In this document: positions 34,339-42,599 of the stretch, in pieces | Layout of the letters: each line of letters opens with the position of its first letter | Numbering within the stretch: the first letter of the stretch is position 1 | Source of the DNA: Kitasatospora acidiphila | GTDB lineage: Bacteria > Actinomycetota > Actinomycetes > Streptomycetales > Streptomycetaceae | Direction of reading: 5' to 3' | Length of the DNA stretch: 64,000 bases | Assembly (NCBI RefSeq): GCF_006636205.1 | Contig: NZ_VIGB01000003.1 | Location: 1,922,001 to 1,986,000, forward strand | Notes under the pieces: model-generated | What the model saw: only the letters and a program-made list of their open reading frames with translations | The model's database searches: none | What the model was told of the DNA's origin: nothing | Position numbers and translations under genes: made by a program

Positions 34339-35010
34339 TGAGCGTCTCCATCGGCCGCTCGCTGCGCGGCCGCCTGATCATGGGGGCACCGCGCTGGCCA
34401 CCGTGGCGGTGCTCGTCTCCCAGTTCATCGGGTACCAGGTGCTGGGGTCCTGGCTGACCGGTCGGGTGGACCAGCAGCTGCGCGGCATGCACCCTCCGCG
34501 CATGTTGGCCGCGGACTGGTCCGGAGCGGCTCCCGGCCGATCGGGGACAACTCCCGACCTGGCCGGCAGGGTCGGCCGCGCAGCTGCCGCCGAACGCCAA
34601 TCCGATCAATTCGAGCGGTTCGGCCGATCCGGCCGATCTCGGCGATCCGCTGCCGTCGGACTTCCGGGTCTACATCTACGCCGCCTCGGGCCGGTTGCTC
34701 GGCCAGCGGATCGGCGACCCCCACAAGCCTGGCCCCCGCCTGCCCGGCCAGCGGATGGACCTGCACCTGGCGGTGGGCCGACCGGCGACGCTGGCGGCCG
34801 TCTCGGTTCCGGGCACTGGCGCGTCCTGCTGCAGAACGGCCCCGACGACTCCAGCACCCTGGTCGTCCTCCCAGTCGACACCATAAACGGCGCGATGTCC
34901 AAGCTGCTGTAGCTGGGCGACGCTGTGCTCGGCGCGACCGCCTTGCCCTGGTCGCGGCGGGCGGCTGGGTGGTGCACTTGGGCCTTGCCGCTCACCTGGG
35001 TGGAACGCGC
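34339..35010 (+). pseudogene. Decayed two-component sensor kinase, N-terminal half only
   Basis: Pieces in several frames add up to the input half of a sensor kinase. They include MSVSIGRSLRGRLIMG, then ALATVAVLVSQFIGYQVLGSWL (membrane segment), DQQLRG, DPLPSDFRVYIYAASGRLLGQ, HWRVLLQNGPDDSSTLVVL and finally VLGATAL with LTWVERAA (second membrane segment and HAMP start). The first shift needs one extra G in the run 34382-34386, another one extra G near 34813. The kinase domain is absent. It is probably the former regulator of the neighbouring GT39 gene, cut off from it by the IS element. Confidence 0.72.
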
Positions 35011-35138
35011 CGCCCCACCCCGGTCAGGGCTGCACCTTCCGGCTCGTCCTGCCGAGGTCCCGCTCGCTCTCGGCGGTCCCCACCGGATGACCCGCAATCC
35101 GATCGGAAACCGTCATCACCCAAGCCGGGAACAGAAGT

Positions 35139-36089
35139 TCACCCCAGCCGGTTCCGGGTTCGGAAGGTGCGGCGGTAGGTGTCCGGCGGCACGCCGACCG
35201 TACGGTTGAAGTGCCGGCGCAGCGTGGTGGCGGTGCCCATGCCGGTGGCCGCCGCGATGCCGTCGACGCTGTCGTCGGTGGTCTCCAGCAACTCCTGGGC
35301 GCGGCGGATCCGTTGGGTCAGCAGCCACTGCAGCGGCGTGGTGCCGGTCACCGTCCTGAAGTGGCGGCCCAGATGGCGCGAGCTCATCCGGGCCTGGCGG
35401 GCCAAGTCCTCGACGGTGAGCGGCTGGTCGAGCCGTTCGAGCGCCCAGGGGAAGAGTCCGGCGAGTGGGTGGTGGTCCGGGGCGGGCATCGGGGTGGTGA
35501 TGAACTGGGCCTGGCCGCCGTCCCGGTGGGGTGGCACGACCAGGCGGCGGGCGAGGCGGTTGGCGATCACCGAGCCGTGGTCGAGGCGGACCAGGTGCAG
35601 GCAGAGGTCCATGGCGGCGGCCTTGCCTGCGGAGGTGAGCACGCTGCCGTTGTCCACGTAGAGGACGTCCGGGTCGACCGTCACCTCGGGATAGCGGGCG
35701 GCCAGGACGTCGGTGTGGGCCCAGTGGGTGGTCGCACGCCGTCCGTCCAGCAGGCCGGCGGCGGCCAGCACGAACGCGCCCGTGCAGAGGGAGGCCACGC
35801 GTGCGCCGGCCTCGTGGGCCGCGCGCACCGCGTCGACCAGGTCGGCGGGCGGCTCCCGGTCGACGTTCGCCCAGCCCGGCACGATCACGGTGTCGGCAGC
35901 CGGGAGTCGGTCGAGTCCGTGGTCGGGTTCCAGGCGGAACCGCCCGACCCGCATGGCAGTCGGCCCGCAGACGGCGAGGCGGTACCAAGGGTCTGCCAAG
36001 CCGGCCGGGTTGGCGCCGAAGACCTCGAAAGCCATGCCCAGCTCGAAATGCAGCATCCCGTCGGTGACGGCCAGCGCGACAGTGGTCAT
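35139..36089 (-). CDS. GlxA-type AraC-family regulator with DJ-1/PfpI-like domain
   Basis: A 316-residue protein. Residues 1 to about 190 form a DJ-1/PfpI-like domain (VALAVTDGMLHFELGMAFEVFG, VIVPGWA, ARVASLCTGAFVLAAAGLLDG with the 'nucleophile elbow' Cys, TTHWAH). Residues about 215-316 are two AraC HTH motifs (LTVEDLARQARMSSRHLGRHF and VDGIAAATGMGTATTLRRHFNR). Such proteins sense small molecules and control adjacent or catabolic genes. The start codon lies within the left arm of a perfect 9-bp inverted repeat, suggesting autoregulation. It is divergent from a saccharopine dehydrogenase-like gene, its likely target. Confidence 0.93.
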   Translation of the reverse strand: MTTVALAVTDGMLHFELGMAFEVFGANPAGLADPWYRLAVCGPTAMRVGRFRLEPDHGLDRLPAADTVIVPGWANVDREPPADLVDAVRAAHEAGARVASLCTGAFVLAAAGLLDGRRATTHWAHTDVLAARYPEVTVDPDVLYVDNGSVLTSAGKAAAMDLCLHLVRLDHGSVIANRLARRLVVPPHRDGGQAQFITTPMPAPDHHPLAGLFPWALERLDQPLTVEDLARQARMSSRHLGRHFRTVTGTTPLQWLLTQRIRRAQELLETTDDSVDGIAAATGMGTATTLRRHFNRTVGVPPDTYRRTFRTRNRLG

Positions 36090-36123
36090 GTCCGGAATTG
36101 TACGAGGCCTGTCGTTCCGGACA
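36089..36123. promoter_or_regulatory. Inverted repeat TGTCCGGAA-N17-TTCCGGACA, candidate operator
   Basis: Perfect 9-bp arms at 36089-36097 and 36115-36123, between the GlxA-type regulator gene and the divergent dehydrogenase gene. The arms are about 1.5 to 2.5 helical turns apart, suiting a dimeric AraC-type protein. Confidence 0.62.
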
Positions 36124-36195
36124 CTCGTGGCGGGGTGGCCATCCCCAGGAGGATGGTCCGTGACAGCAGATCAACTCGGGTACGGGAGGCAGTTC

Positions 36196-37221
36196 ATGGG
36201 ATCGGGACTCACGGTGGCGGTGTTCGGCACGTACGGGCACACCGGGCGCTTCGTGGTGGCAGAGCTGCGGGAGCGCGGGTTCGTTCCGGTGCTCGCCGGG
36301 CGTGACGCCGAGAAGCTGCAACTCCTGGCGGCCGAGACCGGGTTCGAGGCCCGCCAGGCCTCGGCCGAGGACCCGGCCTCGCTCGACCGCGCACTGGCCG
36401 GTGCGGCAGCCGTCATCAACTGCGCCGGGCCGTTCGCCCTGACGGCCGCCCCCGTGATCGAGGCGGCCCTGCGCGCCGGCATCCCGTATCTGGATGTGGC
36501 GGCCGAAATCGAGGCCAACGCCGACACGTTCACGGATTTCGCCGATCGCGCCCGCGCGGCGGGTGCGGTGATCGTCCCGGCTATGGCGTTCTACGGCGGC
36601 CTCGGCGACCTCCTGGTGACCGCGGCAATGGGCGACTGGACGGCGGCAGACGAGGCCAACGTGGCGTACGCGCTGAGCAGTTGGCACCCGACGGCCGGAA
36701 CGCGCGGCTCGGGCGCGGTCTCCCGGGAGCGGCGGGGCGGCGGACGCCCCGTGTACACGAAGGGGCAGCTGCGCTACCGCCACGACGCCCCGCCGACCCT
36801 GGAGTGGTCCTTCCCCGAGCCGGTGGGACCTCGGTCCGTCATCGGGGAGTTCACCATGGCCGACGTCGTCACCGTGCCCAGCCACCTGGCCATCCCCGAG
36901 GTGCGCACCTACATGACGGTCGAAGCGGCCAAGGACGTGGTGGCCCCGGAAACCCCGGCCCCGGCGGCAGTCGACGCGCACGGGCGGTCCGCGCAGACCT
37001 TCCTCGTCGACGTCGTGGTGCGCTCCGGCAACGCCGAACGGCGTGCGGTGGCCACCGGCCGGGACATCTACGCCGTCACCGCGCCGCTGGTGGTGGAGGC
37101 GGTCGACCGGGTACTCAGCGGGCGGACCAAGGCGGTCGGCGTGGTCTCCGCCGGTGAGGTCTTCGATGCGCCGGACTTCCTGGGCGCGCTCTCCTCGCAC
37201 CTCAGGTTCTGGCACTCGTAA
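36196..37221 (+). CDS. Saccharopine dehydrogenase-like NAD(P)-binding protein
   Basis: A 341-residue protein with an N-terminal Rossmann fold (VAVFGTYGHTGRFVVAELRERG; GxxGxxG variant) and the family pattern AGRDAEKLQ, AAVINCAGPFALTAAPVIEAAL and GIPYLDVAAE. It belongs to the trans-acting enoyl-reductase/saccharopine dehydrogenase-like group, oxidoreductases of often unknown substrate. ATG 36196 has GGGAGG upstream. It is divergent from the GlxA-type regulator and probably controlled by it. Confidence 0.88.
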   Translation: MGSGLTVAVFGTYGHTGRFVVAELRERGFVPVLAGRDAEKLQLLAAETGFEARQASAEDPASLDRALAGAAAVINCAGPFALTAAPVIEAALRAGIPYLDVAAEIEANADTFTDFADRARAAGAVIVPAMAFYGGLGDLLVTAAMGDWTAADEANVAYALSSWHPTAGTRGSGAVSRERRGGGRPVYTKGQLRYRHDAPPTLEWSFPEPVGPRSVIGEFTMADVVTVPSHLAIPEVRTYMTVEAAKDVVAPETPAPAAVDAHGRSAQTFLVDVVVRSGNAERRAVATGRDIYAVTAPLVVEAVDRVLSGRTKAVGVVSAGEVFDAPDFLGALSSHLRFWHS

Positions 37222-37358
37222 AGGATGACTGCCTTGGGGGTCACGGTGGCTGAAGCCGTACCAGTGCTCGCGGACGCGACGCCCGCAGCGCCCGCGGCGC
37301 CGACCGTCGCCAGCACCGCGCCGCTCACGGCGAGTGCGAGTGCGTGCTCGAAGCGCAT
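37068..37358 (-). pseudogene. Remnant of a small secreted protein gene
   Basis: ATG 37358 has GGGAGG 6 bases upstream and codes for a convincing signal peptide (FEHALALAVSGAVLATVGAAG) and a short mature start (TPKAVILYECQNLRCE). From about 37225 the frame runs antisense into the end of the saccharopine dehydrogenase-like gene, where residues become Ser/Thr/Arg-rich shadow sequence. The gene therefore seems truncated by a junction near 37222. It might still express a peptide of about 96 residues. Confidence 0.5.
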
Positions 37359-37535
37359 GTTGTGCCTCCCAGGTCGAGGTGCTCGAATGTCCTGCCTCCG
37401 AGGGGGCTGCCCCGCCGAGAACGGTACCGACCGGCGGCCGGACCTGGTGCGTCGTTTGGTTAGCGCGCGGGGCGGGATTGAACGGGATCAATTCGGTGGC
37501 CGTTCGGTAGCGGCGAGCTCCATGATCGTCACGTC

Positions 37536-38150
37536 ATGGAAGAACCCGACGTCCTCAAGGACGAACCGAAGTACCGCATCCGCGCGACCCACACCGCGGA
37601 CACCATCACCGTCTACCAGGCGTACCGGCCGGAGATCGGCCTGCCCGCGGCGCGCGACGGCCGCTTCCCGGAGGCCTGGAAGCGCGACCGGATGACCTGG
37701 ATCAAGCCCTCGTTCCTCTGGATGATGTACCGGTGCGGCTGGGGCACCAAGGAGGGCCAGGAGAGCGTCCTCGCCGTCGAGATCACCCGCGAGGGCTTCG
37801 ACTGGGCGCTGCGGAACGCCTGCCTGTCCAGCTACCGGCCCGGCCTGCACACCGACCGGGCCTCCTGGCAGCGGCAGTTGAAGCACTCCCCCGCCCGCGT
37901 GCAGTGGGACCCGGAACGCGACCTGCGGCTGCAGCCGCTGCCGTACCGCTCCCTGCAGCTGGGCCTGGCCGGCGAAGCCGCGCACCGGTACGCCGATGAG
38001 TGGATCACCGCCATCACCGACGCGACCCCGCTGGCCCGGCAGATCCACGGCCTGGTCCGCGAAGGGCAGTTGGCCGCCGCCGAACGCCTGCTCCCCACCG
38101 CGTCGCCGTACCCCGCCGGAGACGAACTGCTGGGCGCCCTGCTCGGCTGA
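37536..38150 (+). CDS. DUF4291 protein
   Basis: A 204-residue protein with strong DUF4291 markers: YRIRATHTADTITVYQAYRPEIG, RMTWIKPSFLWMMYRCGWG, GQESVLAVEITREGFDWAL, VQWDPERDLRLQPLPYRSLQLGL. The pattern of Arg, Trp and Tyr hints at nucleic acid or nucleotide binding, but no function is established. ATG 37536 lies in an otherwise single-gene unit with 70 bases to the next gene. Confidence 0.93.
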   Translation: MEEPDVLKDEPKYRIRATHTADTITVYQAYRPEIGLPAARDGRFPEAWKRDRMTWIKPSFLWMMYRCGWGTKEGQESVLAVEITREGFDWALRNACLSSYRPGLHTDRASWQRQLKHSPARVQWDPERDLRLQPLPYRSLQLGLAGEAAHRYADEWITAITDATPLARQIHGLVREGQLAAAERLLPTASPYPAGDELLGALLG

Positions 38151-38222
38151 CTCCTGCCGGCCGCAACCGCCGACGGGACGGGATCTTCCCAGATCGGTCA
38201 ACCAGCGGTACCCATAGGGGAT

Positions 38223-38732
38223 ATGGACCGGCCTCTGCTCTTCCTCGACGTCGACGGCCCGCTCAACCCCTATGCGGCCAAACCCGAACGGCGCCCGGCG
38301 GGGTACCTCACCCTGCGGGTGCCGCGGATCCGGGAACCAGGTTCCACGCTACGGGTGTGGCTCAACCCGGAGCACGGAGCGGCGCTGCTGGCACTGGACT
38401 TCGAGCTGTGCTGGGCCACGGCCTGGGAAGCCCACGCCAACCGGTGGGTCAGCCCGGCCGTCAACCTGCCCGAGCTGCCCTACATCGACTTCGGCCCCGC
38501 CCTGCTGCGGGAGCGCCCGGACGACGTGCACTGGAAGACGGAGCGGGTGGTGGAGTACGCCGCCGGTCGCCCGTTCGCCTGGGTGGACGACGAGTTGGGG
38601 GACGCGGACGAAGCATATGTGGCCGCTCACCATCAGGGGCCCGCACTGCTGCACCACGTCAACCCACGGATCGGGCTGCGGGAGGGGGACTTCGCGGTGC
38701 TCGCCGAGTTCGCCTGCTCTCTTGGCCATTGA
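38223..38732 (+). CDS. HAD-like protein
   Basis: A 169-residue protein starting DRPLLFLDVDGPLNP, the HAD nucleophile motif (D9, D11). Later motifs are CWATAWEAHANRW (in place of motif II) and FAWVDDEL (motif III/IV acidic pair). Actinobacterial proteins of this pattern are small HAD-domain proteins without a known substrate, probably phosphatases. It lies 72 bases after the DUF4291 gene and is convergent with the GNAT gene (3 bases apart). Confidence 0.85.
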   Translation: MDRPLLFLDVDGPLNPYAAKPERRPAGYLTLRVPRIREPGSTLRVWLNPEHGAALLALDFELCWATAWEAHANRWVSPAVNLPELPYIDFGPALLRERPDDVHWKTERVVEYAAGRPFAWVDDELGDADEAYVAAHHQGPALLHHVNPRIGLREGDFAVLAEFACSLGH

Positions 38733-38735
38733 CGG

Positions 38736-39236
38736 TCAGTCAGCTATCGGGCATTCCCGGCGGTCGACCGAGCGGCGGTAGACCTGCCGGGAGCCGCCCT
38801 CCGGGCCGGGTGCGGCGGCCTCGGCCGGGGTGAACCCGAGCCGCTCGTAGAAGACCCGGGCGCCGCTGGTCACCGCGCCCGGGTGGTCGGCGCCGAAGGT
38901 GACCACCTCAAGGGTGCCCGGGGCGTCCACGAACCTGCGGACGGCCTCTTCCACCAGCGCCCGGCCGGTGCCGCTACCGCGCTCGCCCTCGGCGACGACC
39001 AGCCAATGGACGTGGTACACAGGGGGCTTCGCGCCGAACAGCAGGGCACCGCGGAGCCGGTCCGACCCCGGGGAGGCGGCGACCAGCGCCGTCGACCGGC
39101 GGATGTTCTTGCGCACGGCCTCGTGGAACCCCGGCTCCTCGACCATCGGGCCGAACCAGTGCTCGACCTGGGCCGCCAGGTCGAGGAAGCCCTCGAAGTC
39201 CTGCTCGCGCGCCAGTCTGATGGTCGACGTAGTCAC
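38736..39236 (-). CDS. GNAT-family N-acetyltransferase
   Basis: A 166-residue protein. The acetyl-CoA-binding motif A is ERGSGTGRALVEEAVRRF near 95-112, after the beta strand HVHWLVVAEG. The C-terminal VFYERLGFTP is motif B. The N-terminal substrate part (EHWFGPMVEEPGF) resembles GNATs of unknown acceptor. GTG 39236 directly follows the stop of the macro-domain gene, so the two form an operon. Confidence 0.9.
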   Translation of the reverse strand: MTTSTIRLAREQDFEGFLDLAAQVEHWFGPMVEEPGFHEAVRKNIRRSTALVAASPGSDRLRGALLFGAKPPVYHVHWLVVAEGERGSGTGRALVEEAVRRFVDAPGTLEVVTFGADHPGAVTSGARVFYERLGFTPAEAAAPGPEGGSRQVYRRSVDRRECPIAD

Positions 39237-39731
39237 TCACTCCCCCGCCAGGTCGTAGACGGTGACCGGGACCCCACGGTCCGTCAGCTGCTCCCGAACC
39301 AGCGGCTCGACCACCTCCCAGCGCCCCTCGGCGAGCCCGCACCCGATCCTCGGCATGTGCACGGACGCCCCGAGCCGCAGTGCCTCCTCGCCAAGTCGCC
39401 GCAGTGCCTGCCCGATCGCCTCGTACCGCACCGGCGCCGGCGCACCGGGTGCGCGCCTGCTTCGCACACCGTGCTGGCCCACCATGTTCGCCACCCACAA
39501 CTCTGGCTCGACCTGGACCAGTTGCAGCGCACCCAGCCCGAAGTCGTTCTCCGCCCGCCCCTGGTACCACTGCCGGAACGCCTCCTCCGGCTCCGCCCAC
39601 CGCCGGGAGATGTCCACCACGATCCCCCTCCCCCAGCGGCCCGCGTCATTGCAGACGTGTGCGATCACCCTCGGCCCAGCGCCGTGTGGTGCGGTGGCGT
39701 CTCCGGTGCGGTAGGTGATCGTCTCGCTCAT
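39237..39731 (-). CDS. Macro-domain protein
   Basis: A 164-residue single macro domain. Visible features are YRTGDATAP, HVCNDAGRWGRGIVVDISRRW (the ADP-ribose binding Asn/Asp region and Gly loop), NMVGQHGV and MPRIGCGLAEGRWEVVEPL. It resembles the Poa1p/ALC1-type hydrolases that remove ADP-ribose from ADP-ribose 1''-phosphate or from glutamyl or DNA adducts. ATG 39731 is chosen at the conserved N-terminus. It is co-transcribed with the GNAT gene. No partner ADP-ribosyltransferase such as DarT is next to it. Confidence 0.9.
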   Translation of the reverse strand: MSETITYRTGDATAPHGAGPRVIAHVCNDAGRWGRGIVVDISRRWAEPEEAFRQWYQGRAENDFGLGALQLVQVEPELWVANMVGQHGVRSRRAPGAPAPVRYEAIGQALRRLGEEALRLGASVHMPRIGCGLAEGRWEVVEPLVREQLTDRGVPVTVYDLAGE

Positions 39732-39790
39732 GTGTCCGAGGGTAGCGGTGGGGCCTGACAGTGGCCCGGCTCGGCGGTAGCGTCGACAGC

Positions 39791-40393
39791 ATGCACGCAG
39801 TCCGGGTGGTCCTGATCGGTGGCACATCCAACGTCGGCAAGTCGACCGTGGCCCAGGCGATCGCGGAACGGCTCGGCCTCGACTGCCTGTCGACGGACGG
39901 GCTGGCGCGGCACCCGGGGCGGCCGTGGCGGACGGCCGAGCGGGAGGTGCCGGCGCATGTGGCCGAGCACTACGGCACCCTCACGGTCGATGAACTGCTG
40001 GCCTCCGTGCTCGACCACTACGAGCGGCTGTGGCCCCGGATCGAACAACTCGTCACCACGTATGCGGCCGGGGAGGGCCCGGGCCTCGTACTGGAGGGAT
40101 CGGCGCTCTGGCCGACCCGCGTCGCCACCTTGACCGCCCCCGGCACGACCGCTGTCTGGCTCACCGCTGACGACGCCCTGCTCCGCACCCGGATCCGCAC
40201 GGCCGGGCGCTACGACGAGGCGACGGAGCAGGAGCGGCATCTGATGGACAGGTTCACGGCCCGCACGCTGCGCTACCAGGCGGCGATGCTGGACGCCGTC
40301 ACCACACTGGACCTGAACCACATCGACGTGGGCAGCGGGCGCCCGGTGGCGGAGGTGGCGGACGCGGTGCTGGCGCTGGCGCAGGCCGGATGA
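39791..40393 (+). CDS. P-loop kinase-like protein
   Basis: A 200-residue protein with Walker A GGTSNVGKST (10-19), then LDCLSTDGLARHPGRPW, VLEGSALWPTRVA and a lid region RTRIRTAGRYDEATEQERHLMDRF. This pattern is close to 2-phosphoglycerate kinase-like and AAA_33-type small-molecule kinases. Substrate unknown. It is divergent from the macro-domain gene (59 bases between) and followed after 34 bases by the RmlD-like gene. Confidence 0.82.
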   Translation: MHAVRVVLIGGTSNVGKSTVAQAIAERLGLDCLSTDGLARHPGRPWRTAEREVPAHVAEHYGTLTVDELLASVLDHYERLWPRIEQLVTTYAAGEGPGLVLEGSALWPTRVATLTAPGTTAVWLTADDALLRTRIRTAGRYDEATEQERHLMDRFTARTLRYQAAMLDAVTTLDLNHIDVGSGRPVAEVADAVLALAQAG

Positions 40394-40427
40394 CGTGCCA
40401 GAGCGCGGCGTCATAGCGTGGTGGACC

Positions 40428-41255
40428 ATGAACATCCTGATCGTAGGCGGTAACGGCTTCCTGGGCCGCGAGTTGGTTCGGCAGGCGTCGACAACCGGGC
40501 ACGCCGTAACGGCGACCTTCACCTCGCGGGCCGGCGACATCCCCCAGGTCCGCTGGTTTCCCATGGACCTGCGCCGCAGCGAGGAGATCGCGCGGGCACT
40601 CCGGGAGACCCGGCCGGACGTCGTCATCAACGCCGCGTACCGCCAGGCCGACTGGGCCACCACGGCCGACGGCCCGACCCGCCTGGCGATGGCCGCGAGT
40701 CAGTACGGATCCCGCCTGGTGCACGTATCCAGCGACGCCGTCTTCTCCGGCGCCGACGTGCACTACGACGAATCCGCCGACCCCGACCCGATCACCCCGT
40801 ACGGGGCCGCGAAGGCCGCAGCCGAAACGGCGATCCGCCTGTTCGCCCCGGCCGCCGTCATCGCCCGCACCTCGCTGATCATCGGCGACGGCGACTCGGT
40901 CCACGAGGCACTCGTCCACGACCTGGCCACCGGGCAGCGGAGCGGCGTCCTGTTCACCGATGCCATCCGGTGCCCCGTCCATGTCACCGACCTCGCCGGG
41001 GCCCTCCTCGAGCTGAGCGCCTCCGATCACGCGGGCGTGTGCCACGTCGCAGGATCGGACGCCCTCAGCCGCCACGAACTCGGCCTCCTGATCGCCGCCC
41101 GCGACGGCCTGGACGCCGCCCTGCTCCCCGCCGGCCGCCTCGCCGACACCGACACCCCGGGCCCACTGGACGTCCGCCTGGACAGCACCCGGACGCAACG
41201 CCTCCTGCACACCACCCTGCGCGGCGCCCGCGAGTTCCTACGCCGCGCGCACTGA
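40428..41255 (+). CDS. RmlD-like SDR-family oxidoreductase
   Basis: A 275-residue extended SDR. ILIVGGNGFLGRELV binds NAD(P); DVVINAAYRQADW, VHVSSDAVFSGAD and TPYGAAKAAAE (YxxxK as Y-G-A-A-K) match the dTDP-4-dehydrorhamnose reductase group. The rest of a dTDP-rhamnose operon is not present, so it may act on another sugar or be a general reductase. ATG 40428 gives the conserved start. Confidence 0.88.
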   Translation: MNILIVGGNGFLGRELVRQASTTGHAVTATFTSRAGDIPQVRWFPMDLRRSEEIARALRETRPDVVINAAYRQADWATTADGPTRLAMAASQYGSRLVHVSSDAVFSGADVHYDESADPDPITPYGAAKAAAETAIRLFAPAAVIARTSLIIGDGDSVHEALVHDLATGQRSGVLFTDAIRCPVHVTDLAGALLELSASDHAGVCHVAGSDALSRHELGLLIAARDGLDAALLPAGRLADTDTPGPLDVRLDSTRTQRLLHTTLRGAREFLRRAH

Positions 41256-41297
41256 CGGGCAGTTCCACCGGCCCGCCCTGCGGCACCCGCGATCACT

Positions 41298-42488
41298 TCA
41301 CCCTCGTTCGGCAACGCGGTCAGGCTGCCCCAGCACCGGCGCCTCCCACGCGTACGTACCCGCCATCTGACGGAGCACCAGGCGCTGCGGCAGCAGGCCC
41401 GTGACGGCGAGCAGTGCATCGCGGACCAGGACGCCCGCCGGGGTGGTGCGGGCCACCAGCGCTCCCACGCGGCGGGAGCCGGCGACGATGGCGGTGGTGC
41501 GGGGCAGGCGGGCGGCGGTGTAGGCGGGGAGGGTGGTGACGGGGTCGGCGCCGAGGGTGGTTGCGAGGACCAGGGCGTCCTCGATGGCCTGGCAGGCGCC
41601 CTGGCCCTGGAACGGGGACATGGCGTGGGCGGCGTCTCCGAGGAGGGCGACCCGGCCGTGGTGGTAGGCCGGGAGCGGGTCGGCGAGTTCCCAAACGTCG
41701 TGGCGCAGCACGCGGTTCGGGTCGGCGGCGGCGAGGAGCTCGGGGACGGGTTCGCACCAGGTGCCGAAGTGGCGTCGCAGTTCCGCTAGTTCGTCGCCGT
41801 CAGCGGTTCGGGAGCCGGCTGGGGCCAAGGTGGCTGCGTAGACGTAGAGTTGGCGCCCCAGCAGGGGGACGACACCGACCAGTCCCCCACTCCCCCAGAT
41901 CTCGCCGACGGCGGACGGCCTGCGAGGGGGCGACGGGATCAGGGTGCGCCAGGTGGTGAAGCCGGAGTAGCGCGGGCCGGGGTGGCGCGGGAGAAGGGCG
42001 GCCCGGGTGGCGGAGCGGATGCCGTCGGCGCCGACCACCAGATCGGCCGTGCGCTCGCCGTCGGCCGTGCGGACCGCTGCGGGGCGGTCGGCGGCGCCGT
42101 GGTCGAGCAGTTCGGCCGGTGAGCCGGTGCGGACGGTTCCGGGCGGGAGGGCGGCGGCCAGCGTGTCGACCAGCACCGAGCGGGCGACCGCGACCAGCCT
42201 GTCGCCGAAGACGCCGGCCATGGCGTCGTAGTCGACCCGGGCCAGCCAGCGACCGGAGGGGCGGCGCAGGCCGGCGGCCGGGTGGTCGGGCCCGGCGTGG
42301 GCGCGCAGCTGGTCGCCGACGCCGAGCCGGTCGAGTGCGCGCAGGGCGTTGGGGGCCACTGCGAGGCCGGCGCCGACGGGCTCCAGGGAGGCGGCCCGCT
42401 CGTGCACGGTGACCTGGTGGCCGAGGCGGTGCAGGGCGAGGGCGGCTGCCAGGCCGCCGATTCCGCCGCCGATGACGATCGCTTCCAT
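41298..42488 (-). CDS. FAD-dependent monooxygenase
   Basis: A 396-residue flavoprotein of the p-hydroxybenzoate hydroxylase group. IVIGGGIGGLAAALALHRLG is the dinucleotide fold, LVVGADGIRSATR is the DG motif, and VALLGDAAHAMSPFQGQGACQAIEDA is the GD motif. It probably hydroxylates an aromatic compound or breaks down an antibiotic. Its start is 16 bases from the first of two identical palindromes, and the divergent TetR gene is the likely repressor. A drug- or phenol-inducible detoxification pair is a good reading. Confidence 0.93.
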   Translation of the reverse strand: MEAIVIGGGIGGLAAALALHRLGHQVTVHERAASLEPVGAGLAVAPNALRALDRLGVGDQLRAHAGPDHPAAGLRRPSGRWLARVDYDAMAGVFGDRLVAVARSVLVDTLAAALPPGTVRTGSPAELLDHGAADRPAAVRTADGERTADLVVGADGIRSATRAALLPRHPGPRYSGFTTWRTLIPSPPRRPSAVGEIWGSGGLVGVVPLLGRQLYVYAATLAPAGSRTADGDELAELRRHFGTWCEPVPELLAAADPNRVLRHDVWELADPLPAYHHGRVALLGDAAHAMSPFQGQGACQAIEDALVLATTLGADPVTTLPAYTAARLPRTTAIVAGSRRVGALVARTTPAGVLVRDALLAVTGLLPQRLVLRQMAGTYAWEAPVLGQPDRVAERG

Positions 42489-42504
42489 GATCCAACCCCG
42501 GGGT

Positions 42505-42552
42505 ACTACAGATGTAGTTTGCTTCCGATGTCGACGATACTACAGATGTAGT
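42505..42552. promoter_or_regulatory. Two identical TetR-type operators
   Basis: ACTACA-GA-TGTAGT occurs exactly twice, at 42505-42518 and 42539-42552, 34 bp apart centre to centre. Both lie between the divergent monooxygenase and TetR genes. Confidence 0.8.
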
Positions 42553-42599
42553 GTGGTGCGAGTCGGAGGGAGTTTTGGGTCGGAGGGAGCAGAACCGCG

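Noticed and set aside
39237..39731. DarT/DarG-type toxin-antitoxin system based on the macro domain
   Set aside because: No DNA ADP-ribosyltransferase gene lies next to it; the partner is a GNAT gene.
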